Below are positions 1 to 4,625 of a stretch of 6,104 bases of DNA, in pieces. Positions within the stretch are counted from its first letter, which is position 1. Every line of letters starts with the position of its first letter. The notes beneath the pieces were generated by a model, which worked only from the letters and a program-made list of their open reading frames with translations, was not told the origin of the DNA and did no database searches. The translations under genes and the position numbers were made by a program. The stretch is from Candidatus Nomurabacteria bacterium (GTDB lineage: Bacteria; Patescibacteriota; Minisyncoccia; Phycocordibacterales; UBA9973), in NCBI GenBank assembly GCA_003157195.1, contig PMIU01000096.1, positions 344 through 6,447 on the forward strand, read 5' to 3'.

Positions 1-1768
1 GTTTAATGCCTAATTTTTCCCGTGCTGTTCGTAGTGGTTTTTTACCGATACCAGCTTGTCGTGCCTTTGTTTGACACTCATCCGCTTTAACTGCTCCGTT
101 AGCCAATAAATCAAGTAAAAAATCGACAGCCTCATCGGTCTCAGTTCGTTCATCGTTGGATTCGGGAATAGCTAATGCCTCCTCCGCTGTAATTGTTATG
201 GGTTCAGATTCCCAAGCAATTATTGGTTGATTATTCTCCGCTTCCAAAATAGAGTAGGCAAGCCCCGTATTATCTTTTGCGATATTATTTTTTAGAGGCA
301 TCAATAATCGCCGTTCGGGATTATTTTTGTCTTTTGTTACCAAATAGGCGGATCGGACTGTGGCAATAAAAGCCAATGAGCCGGTAGTTCGATAAAGTGC
401 GTTTTCTCCACTATTTTTATTTAAGTGGCTGACTAATACAATTGCTATTTTATGCCTTGATGCTAGTTCCGTCAGTGGAGTAAATAATCCTCGTATGTCC
501 GAGTTCTTGTTGCTGTCGGTGCCATCAAGATATGCTGAAACAGGGTCAATAATTACCAGATGACAGTTTGGCATGCTAAGTAATAAATCTTCAAGTGCTT
601 TAATGTCACGCTTGAATGAAAATATGTGTTGTGTCGTTTCGCCTTCAGTGCTTATTTCTTGAACGGCTTCCATTATGTGAACATGAGCACAGTCGGCTCC
701 CATAGCTTCAAGGCGAGGCTTAATTGTATCTGCTGGATCATCTTCTGCTGATAGTAAAATTACATCTCCAAGCGGTGGTTTAAAACCATCAACAGGGAAA
801 GGAGAACCCCTAGAAATGTGAGTTGCTAAAGCGATAGTTACCAAACTTTTCCCAAGTCCGGGATCTCCAACAATCATGGTAAGTTTCCCCAAGGCCATTC
901 GTCCTTTCCATAGCCAACTAATAGGAACGGACTGTATATCAGAAAAGCGTCGGGTTACAGCTTTGCTGTTTGCATTTTTTTCTTTTATTTTTTGGTGTGA
1001 TTGATTATTTTTACCGTGCTGGTTTTTGATACTTTCCCAAACACTCCTTATTTCTTTTTCAGAAAGGGGCGGATTATTTTTATTATTCCAAATCTTTAAT
1101 TGCTCCCAACCGATACTTTCCCATAACCTTGGGTCCGTGGAAGATAAAATTTTACCCGTCATGGAAGCGGCGGTGTCATTTCGCTGACCTTCTGAAACCC
1201 CGTCTTTACCTGAAAGCCATTTTTTATTTTGACTTTCTTCGGAGGTCATTTTATTTAGAAGCCAGTCAGGCATTTCAGCAAGGTCATCTTTATTTTCAAG
1301 TGGTATAAGCCATTCGTATTTTCCACCTGTTTTGTTTACAGATGGATCAAGAAGTACATAACCACCATCTCCCCGAATATCTACCCCAGGTCCTGAAATA
1401 GCAGAACTGGTTTTGATAGGAGTATTTGGATACTTAAAGAAAAAATGTTCTCCGCCATTACCGGATTTTGCACAAGCAGTCGGAGGTATTTGAAATTCTT
1501 TTGAAGTTCTGCCGTGTTTTTTATCAATATCAAGAGCCACAACACCCGAAACTTTTCCAGTTATTAAAGCAGGATTAGCATTTGGAAATTGTTTCCACCA
1601 TTCTTTTATTTCATCAATAGTTGCCGGTCTGTCTTGATACTCTTTCCAGTCAAAGAAGGGTTTTTTATTTGCTCCGACAGGAATAATTTTTAAACCGATG
1701 GACTGATATTTCAGCGCGGAAAGTAATTTTTTATTTTCTTCGTTTATATTTTTATATGATAAGTCCAT
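1..1768 (-). CDS. Primase-polymerase / RepA-like AAA ATPase fusion, C-terminus cut by window edge
   Basis: The frame is open without interruption for 589 codons from ATG at 1768 to base 1; the C-terminus lies outside the window. Three domains are visible. Residues 15-155 are an archaeo-eukaryotic-type primase-polymerase (Prim-Pol/DUF927-neighbour type, bifunctional primase/polymerase family): acidic pair DID at 80-82, SGNGGEH with His108, then GVDIRGDGGY at 128-137 with Asp130. Residues 190-250 resemble the PriCT-1 primase C-terminal domain (EGQRND, then PPLSEKEIRSVWESI). Residues 275-520 are a RecA/RepA-like ATPase (AAA_25 type): Walker A GDPGLGKS at 301-308, LLSAEDD at 338-344, Walker B LVIIDP at 404-409 and LVSHLNK at 445-451. 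Residues 543-589 look like the start of a winged helix. By family, such proteins prime and unwind DNA for replication of plasmids, phages or satellites. ATG 1768 fits the usual short N-terminus; GTG 1819 is an in-frame alternative adding 17 residues. The start sits in a 20-bp inverted repeat. No Shine-Dalgarno is seen. Confidence 0.93.
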   Translation of the reverse strand, partial: MDLSYKNINEENKKLLSALKYQSIGLKIIPVGANKKPFFDWKEYQDRPATIDEIKEWWKQFPNANPALITGKVSGVVALDIDKKHGRTSKEFQIPPTACAKSGNGGEHFFFKYPNTPIKTSSAISGPGVDIRGDGGYVLLDPSVNKTGGKYEWLIPLENKDDLAEMPDWLLNKMTSEESQNKKWLSGKDGVSEGQRNDTAASMTGKILSSTDPRLWESIGWEQLKIWNNKNNPPLSEKEIRSVWESIKNQHGKNNQSHQKIKEKNANSKAVTRRFSDIQSVPISWLWKGRMALGKLTMIVGDPGLGKSLVTIALATHISRGSPFPVDGFKPPLGDVILLSAEDDPADTIKPRLEAMGADCAHVHIMEAVQEISTEGETTQHIFSFKRDIKALEDLLLSMPNCHLVIIDPVSAYLDGTDSNKNSDIRGLFTPLTELASRHKIAIVLVSHLNKNSGENALYRTTGSLAFIATVRSAYLVTKDKNNPERRLLMPLKNNIAKDNTGLAYSILEAENNQPIIAWESEPITITAEEALAIPESNDERTETDEAVDFLLDLLANGAVKADECQTKARQAGIGKKPLRTAREKLGIK

Positions 1769-1813
1769 AACAAAGTCGCCATGGCAGTGACGACATGGCG
1801 ACTTTGTTATGGA
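1764..1813. repeat. Perfect 20-bp inverted repeat over the primase start codon
   Basis: Arms 1764-1783 and 1794-1813 are exact reverse complements, separated by a 10-base centre (GCAGTGACGA). On the minus strand, the ATG of the primase gene (1768-1766) falls within the downstream arm, close to its outer end. In RNA this would be a very stable hairpin occluding the start codon; as DNA it could be an operator for a dimeric regulator, or a replication or recombination site. The repeat is seen directly; its role is inference. Confidence 0.93.
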
Positions 1814-2048
1814 TGCCACTGCACGATCTTTTTTATAATCGTGTAGTCATTCCTATCAAGGGGATAAGTCGAGCTGTACCTAATTTATTAAAAAACATTG
1901 AAAATTTATCTGAAGTCTGTCATACTAGAAAACGATCGTTAAAAAGTGAGACTTCCATCTAAGGACTGCGAAAAGGTCATTACCTTATGCCATTGGTGCA
2001 ATTCGTTCACGATTTGTTCCCAATAGAGTCCAATGAAGTCCACAAAAT
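1814..2048. other. Intergenic gap between primase and glutamine synthetase, no confident gene
   Basis: Besides the primase promoter, this stretch holds only short open frames. One on the plus strand begins ATG at 1795 inside the inverted repeat and stops at 1962 (55 codons, starts MATLLWMPLH). One on the minus strand runs from GTG 2043 to a stop at 1939 (34 codons, starts VDFIGLYWEQ). I recognise neither family, and neither has a Shine-Dalgarno. Their amino-acid make-up is protein-like, so they could be gene remnants left by insertion of the element carrying the primase. I see no strong hairpin-plus-U-tract terminator for the glutamine synthetase gene; the best candidate is a weak 5-bp stem near 1975-1988. 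Confidence 0.5.
1832..1859 (-). promoter_or_regulatory. Sigma70-type promoter for the primase gene
   Basis: On the minus strand there is a -35 box TTGATA (1854-1859), a 16-nt spacer and a -10 box TATAAA (1832-1837), each one base from consensus. The predicted transcript would start near 1824-1828. That leaves only about 60 nt of leader before the ATG at 1768, most of which is the 20-bp hairpin. No mapped start supports this; it rests on the boxes and on position. Confidence 0.6.
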
Positions 2049-3482
2049 TTAGAATTTATTCCAAAGCACTTGGTTGGTCACTTCGTGGTGGTAGACAACT
2101 TCAGACGGCTTGATGAATGAGCCTAGAGCTTTTGGACTGCGGTCGGCGGCAAGCTGTTTGAAATCCGCATATTTTTCCTGATTGATTTTTTGCAGAATTT
2201 TTCCTATAAAGTCACTGCTTTTGAAAAGCTTTATTGCGTCGTTGATATTGTCTGGCAAGACTCGCACGCGGTCACGCTTGTCTTTGTCTTTGACGAGCGG
2301 GCTACCTTCAAAACCGGTTTTTAAAATCGTATAGAGCGCCAAGTAAGGGTTTGCATCTGGAGCCACGGAGCGGATTTCAATACGCGTGGAGCGTTCGTTG
2401 CCAATCGGAATACGAATCATCGAGCCGCGGTCAATCGGCGAAACTTTAATCTGGTTCGGCGCTTCGAAATGCGGGTCCAGCCGGCGATAAGCATTGACAC
2501 TGGAGTTGAAAACTAGGCAGATTTCCGAAGCGTGGTTTAATATGCGCGAAATAAAATCCCAAGCAATAGCGGAAAGTCCGTCTTTGCCTTTTTTATCGTA
2601 AAAAATATTTTTGCCACTTTTAGCCAGAGAAAAATTCGTGTGCATACCGGAACCGTTGATACCGACAACAGGCTTCGGTAAAAAGGTCGCCGTCATACCG
2701 AGATTGTTTGCCACCTGGCGAGAGACGAGTTTGTATAGTTGAATATTGTCGCAAGCCCGCAAGACATCAGAGTAGGAAAAATTCATTTCAAACTGCGAAG
2801 GAGCCACCTCTGGATGATCTTTTTCGTTTTTGAAACCCATGGCCCTTTGCGCCTCGGCAGCTTTGTCTATAAACTGGCGCAATCTATCGAGTGGCAATGA
2901 ATGATAATAACCTCCGGTGGAAATGAGATTGAAACCTTTTGTTTCGTATTCCTGTTCGGCATTTATTCCATCCACTAAGAATCCTTCTACTTCGGCCGAG
3001 ACAAAAGCGGTCAAACCATTTTTTTTCTTAATTTGCTCCGCGTAAAATTTGAGCTGACCGCGAAAATCCGAAATATACGGCTTGTGTTCCCTATCTAATA
3101 CATTCACAAACATTATCACTTTGCCAGGTCCAAAAATGTCGGACGGCAAGAAACGAATACTGCTCCAATCTATAAGTAACCGCAGGTCAGATTCGGACTG
3201 CTGGCTGAAACCGCGAATGGAAGAACCGTCAAAGGTCAAATTACTGGCTGAATCCAGCAAAAATTTCTTGTCATAATCTAGCATATGGAAACGCCCTTCC
3301 AGGTCTGTAAAACAAAGGGTTACAGCTTTGATTCTTTTTTCTTTTTGCAAATATAAGCGATATTCTTTTTCGAGCATTGCCGGGCTGAGTTTTTCGGCAT
3401 GTTCTTTAGCGCGAAGATTCATAACCTCAAGTTCGTCATAAGGAATTTCTAAAAAGTTCTTCAAATGCTTATCGTTGTCCAT
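2049..3482 (-). CDS. glnA: Type I glutamine synthetase
   Basis: This cytoplasmic enzyme joins ammonia to glutamate using ATP, forming glutamine. At 477 residues it is full length for the type I family, a dodecamer. The expected motifs appear in order: FDGSSIRGF at 84-92 in the N-terminal beta-grasp part; the metal-binding glutamates in SAEVEGF (E164, E166) and EVAPSQFE (E225, E232); GINGSGMH at 274-281 with metal ligand H281; YRRLDP near 332-337; RGSMIRIP at 352-359; and RIEIRSVAPDANPYLAL at 367-383. The stretch from ACDNIQ to MPKP-like FLPKP resembles the GSI-alpha (Bacillus-type) branch. The NLYDL adenylylation motif of GSI-beta enzymes is not visible, so control by GlnE is unlikely. The ATG at 3482 is taken because the N-terminus aligns and an AT-rich leader lies before it; no Shine-Dalgarno is seen. 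The gene appears to stand alone, with a promoter-terminator unit upstream that could act as an attenuator. Confidence 0.96.
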   Translation of the reverse strand: MDNDKHLKNFLEIPYDELEVMNLRAKEHAEKLSPAMLEKEYRLYLQKEKRIKAVTLCFTDLEGRFHMLDYDKKFLLDSASNLTFDGSSIRGFSQQSESDLRLLIDWSSIRFLPSDIFGPGKVIMFVNVLDREHKPYISDFRGQLKFYAEQIKKKNGLTAFVSAEVEGFLVDGINAEQEYETKGFNLISTGGYYHSLPLDRLRQFIDKAAEAQRAMGFKNEKDHPEVAPSQFEMNFSYSDVLRACDNIQLYKLVSRQVANNLGMTATFLPKPVVGINGSGMHTNFSLAKSGKNIFYDKKGKDGLSAIAWDFISRILNHASEICLVFNSSVNAYRRLDPHFEAPNQIKVSPIDRGSMIRIPIGNERSTRIEIRSVAPDANPYLALYTILKTGFEGSPLVKDKDKRDRVRVLPDNINDAIKLFKSSDFIGKILQKINQEKYADFKQLAADRSPKALGSFIKPSEVVYHHEVTNQVLWNKF

Positions 3483-3520
3483 GTGATTTTTATGTTAATT
3501 TAATAATTATTTAATATAAA

Positions 3521-3548
3521 TTTATACTAAATTAAGATAAATATATAA
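3521..3548 (-). promoter_or_regulatory. Tentative promoter in the AT-rich leader of glnA
   Basis: Between the upstream terminator and the glnA start (3580-3483) the sequence is almost all A and T. One pairing, TTATAT (3543-3548), 16-nt spacer, TATAAA (3521-3526), could be a promoter, but in sequence this AT-rich several other pairs score about as well. A promoter is expected here only if glnA is not transcribed by read-through of the terminator at 3581-3619. Confidence 0.25.
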
Positions 3549-3580
3549 CATATGAACATGAAAAGCTAGTTAAATAGTGG

Positions 3581-3619
3581 AAAAACAAAAACCCGCTTCG
3601 ACCGAAGTCAAAACGAGTT
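3581..3619 (-). terminator. Intrinsic terminator or attenuator with UUCG tetraloop
   Basis: On the minus strand, bases 3619-3607 pair with 3602-3590 in a 13-bp stem (some G-U pairs), closed by a UUCG tetraloop (3606-3603). A T-rich run interrupted by one G follows (3589-3581). This is a textbook intrinsic terminator. It ends the short transcript started at about 3671 and lies 98 nt before the glnA start, so it could also act as an attenuator for glnA. Confidence 0.85.
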
Positions 3620-3672
3620 CTTGCGGCACACACATTGTTTACGAAAAATGTGGATATCACCCACACTCACAC
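3581..3672 (-). ncRNA. Candidate ~90-nt small RNA or attenuated glnA leader
   Basis: A good promoter (3677-3704) and a strong terminator (3581-3619) bracket about 90 nt, which defines a compact transcription unit. Two overlapping hairpins are possible in its 5' half and cannot form together: TGTGG pairing with CCACA around a 7-nt loop (about 3663-3647), and CACATT pairing with AATGTG around a 10-nt loop (about 3651-3630). A CCGC just before the terminator can also pair with GCGG in the terminator's 3' arm, as an antiterminator would. I do not recognise a known riboswitch or the glutamine (glnA) aptamer. A 21-codon frame from ATG 3635 overlaps the terminator but has no Shine-Dalgarno. The unit may be an independent small RNA or a switch controlling glnA. 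Confidence 0.55.
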
Positions 3673-3676
3673 CCGT

Positions 3677-3704
3677 AGTATAGCATATTGCGAAAAAAAA
3701 GCAA
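3677..3704 (-). promoter_or_regulatory. Promoter of the small RNA / leader upstream of glnA
   Basis: On the minus strand: TTGCTT (3699-3704), 16-nt spacer, TATACT (3677-3682). The transcript should begin near 3670-3672. It lies just downstream of the rnpB terminator, as expected for the next transcription unit. Confidence 0.65.
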
Positions 3705-3712
3705 GCCCATTA

Positions 3713-3742
3713 GAAAAATCCTCTCTTATGAGAGGATTTTTC
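3713..3742 (-). terminator. Intrinsic terminator of rnpB
   Basis: A perfect 13-bp stem (3713-3725 with 3730-3742) encloses a 4-nt loop (3726-3729). The outer part of the stem is A/T, so each strand gives a GC core followed by a T run; it could work in both directions. It begins only a few bases after the 3' end of the RNase P RNA, which supports assigning it to rnpB. Confidence 0.88.
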
Positions 3743-3834
3743 ATGTTTTTGGTCTTGTATCTATAAGCCGAATTTTGTTTTACAGATAGTAATTTATCTA
3801 GGCTCTTAATTACTCAAGAACTCAAGCGATTCTC

Positions 3835-3866
3835 CCAGCCCCACTTTTTTACAAAAGTGGGGCTGG
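3835..3866 (-). repeat. 14-bp perfect hairpin inside rnpB (P16 position)
   Basis: Arms 3835-3848 and 3853-3866 pair exactly around a 4-nt loop. It lies between the P14 strand and the CTTGAG segment, the place of the P15/P16 stem in type A RNase P RNA. Its outer end, with GAU/AUC flanking, suggests a short P15 and an internal loop of CGUGU opposite GAGA. The helix assignment is inference by comparison with the E. coli order. Confidence 0.75.
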
Positions 3867-3920
3867 ACACGATCTTGCACATACGTAAGTATTTTGCTCC
3901 GACGCCCTTGCGGGGTCGGA

Positions 3921-3943
3921 GTCCCGACTTTTTACGTCGGGAC
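3921..3943. repeat. GTCCCGAC palindrome, copy 1, within rnpB
   Basis: GTCCCGAC (3921-3928) pairs with GTCGGGAC (3936-3943) around a 7-nt loop. It forms a peripheral helix right after GTGAAACG in RNase P RNA, where other bacteria carry the GGTAAGAGC...CACC segment. Almost the same hairpin recurs at 4030-4050. Confidence 0.7.
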
Positions 3944-4029
3944 CGTTTCACCCCTCCGACCAAGGTCGGAGGACTCGTCACTGTTCGCAACTCTATCCTT
4001 GCGGACGACGGGCGTTACCCGCTACGCTT

Positions 4030-4050
4030 GTCCCGACGTAACGTCGGGAC
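4030..4050. repeat. GTCCCGACGT palindrome, copy 2, within rnpB
   Basis: GTCCCGACGT (4030-4039) and ACGTCGGGAC (4041-4050) are exact reverse complements around a single base. It sits just 3' of the conserved GGAAAGTCCGAACAC segment in the RNA and shares its 8-base arm core with the hairpin at 3921-3943. Confidence 0.7.
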
Positions 4051-4117
4051 TATGTGTTCGGACTTTCCTCCCCCCGACCTGGGTCGGGGAGTAACTATCC
4101 AATACAGGACCAAATAG

Positions 4118-4145
4118 ATTATACTATAAAATACTAATATGTAAA
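4118..4145 (-). promoter_or_regulatory. Promoter of rnpB, overlapping the DUF192 stop region
   Basis: On the minus strand: TTTACA (4140-4145), 16-nt spacer, perfect TATAAT (4118-4123). The predicted start is G at about 4111, which coincides with the beginning of helix P1. The -35 box lies within the last codons of the DUF192 gene (stop 4136-4134), so rnpB has its own promoter nested in its upstream neighbour. Confidence 0.8.
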
Positions 4146-4622
4146 GGTTACATTGTCCCCCACTTTTAGATTGTTTTTATCCGAAAATCCAGCAGTAACT
4201 TCCAAAACATATTTCGCATCTCCATCGTTTAGCCCCGGGCCGTATGTTTCCGGATACAATTCAGGTAAGGCATTCTTTTTTATATAAACCACTTGCATAT
4301 TCTCCCCTATCCAAATTATATCTAGCGGGAAATTCATATCTTTCATCCAAAAAGCATATTTGCCAGGTGTGTCGAAAACAAAAAGCATGCCTTCATTTTC
4401 ATTCAGACTTTGTCTACCCGAAAGTCCTTGTTCTTGTTCTGCTTCCGTTAAGGCCAGGTCAACTTTTAGGTTCTGCCCGGCTATGTTTACATACTGAATG
4501 TTGCCTGACCTCTCCCCAGCCCCTCCCCTTGTGAAGTGGAGGGGTAAAGGTGTGGTGTGAATTAGTGAAAATCCCACCAAAAAAAATATAATTACTATAA
4601 AAAAATAAAAGATTTTTTTCAT
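4134..4622 (-). CDS. Membrane-anchored DUF192 family protein
   Basis: This is a 162-residue protein of unknown function. Residues 1-3 (MKK) followed by a hydrophobic stretch to about 20 form a signal peptide or N-terminal anchor, so the rest should lie outside the cytoplasm. Residues 41-162 match DUF192: GLSGR at 66-70 (the family's GLM.R position), GMLFVF at 79-84, FWMKDMNFPLDIIWI at 91-105 and VLEVTAGF at 139-146. Residues 21-39 are proline-, glycine- and arginine-rich, and are encoded by a palindromic repeat sitting in frame between the anchor and the domain. The ATG follows the decarboxylase stop after only 3 nt, so the two are probably co-transcribed. No Shine-Dalgarno is seen, so translation may depend on coupling. 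DUF192 has no settled biochemical role, and its tie to the decarboxylase may be mere co-transcription. Confidence 0.9.
   Translation of the reverse strand: MKKIFYFFIVIIFFLVGFSLIHTTPLPLHFTRGGAGERSGNIQYVNIAGQNLKVDLALTEAEQEQGLSGRQSLNENEGMLFVFDTPGKYAFWMKDMNFPLDIIWIGENMQVVYIKKNALPELYPETYGPGLNDGDAKYVLEVTAGFSDKNNLKVGDNVTFTY
4508..4560. repeat. Palindromic interspersed repeat inside the DUF192 reading frame
   Basis: On the plus strand it reads ACCTCTCCCCAGCCCCTCCC, then CTTGTGAAGTGGAGGGGT, then AAAGGTGTGGTGTGA. CCCCTCC and GGAGGGG-like arms form an imperfect hairpin, and CACC-type ends flank it. The layout resembles short GC-rich intergenic palindromes scattered through many bacterial genomes. Here it is read in frame as residues 21-39 of the DUF192 protein and does not break it. 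Its membership of a dispersed family is inferred from pattern; the window holds only one clear copy, with a different palindrome at the right edge. Confidence 0.6.
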
Positions 4623-4625
4623 AAT

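Larger units (their letters stand above)
3748..4114 (-). ncRNA. rnpB: RNase P RNA
   Basis: This is the catalytic RNA of ribonuclease P, which removes 5' leaders from precursor tRNAs. On the minus strand the conserved core is clear: GAGGAAAGTCCGAACAC (4070-4054, 5' strand of P4), GGTAACGCCCG (about 4019-4009), AACAGTGACGAGT (3985-3973), GTGAAACGGT (3951-3942), CTTGAG, GCCTAGATAAATTACT (3803-3788) and ACAAAATTCGGCTTAT (3778-3763, 3' strand of P4). The ends GGTCCTGTAT (4110-4101) and ATACAAGACC (3760-3751) pair as helix P1 with one C-A mismatch. Length of about 365 nt is normal for a bacterial form. Oddities: no GGU in the P15/P16 region that usually binds the tRNA CCA end, no GGTAAGAGC...CACC segment in the specificity domain, and several near-identical GC hairpins. 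High local GC and apparent plus-strand open frames here are RNA structure, not protein genes. The ends are estimated from P1 and the promoter. Confidence 0.96.

Noticed and set aside
1764..1813. Inverted repeat as an assembly fold-back chimera
   Set aside because: If the assembly had folded back, the sequence beyond the right arm would continue as the reverse complement of the primase gene; it diverges right after the 20-bp arm, so a real inverted repeat is more likely, though not proven.
1931..1940. AACGATCGTT as a terminator of glnA
   Set aside because: It is a self-complementary 10-mer with no room for a loop and no strong T run, too weak for an intrinsic terminator.
3082..3276. Plus-strand frame of 64 codons
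   Set aside because: Antisense to the conserved N-terminal part of glutamine synthetase; no family resemblance.
3570..3635. 21-codon minus-strand frame from ATG 3635 as a leader peptide
   Set aside because: No Shine-Dalgarno and no run of glutamine or other regulatory codons; it merely reads through the terminator. Kept only as a remark under the small RNA.
3889..4090. CRISPR-like series of GC palindromes
   Set aside because: Spacing is irregular, the repeats are not identical, and conserved RNase P segments lie between them.
3857..4117. Plus-strand open frames of 86 and 66 codons at 3857-4117 and 3894-4094
   Set aside because: They lie entirely within rnpB on the opposite strand; their Arg/Pro-rich translation reflects GC hairpins of the RNA.
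4244..4534. Plus-strand frame of 96 codons
   Set aside because: Antisense to the DUF192 gene, whose motifs are clear on the minus strand.
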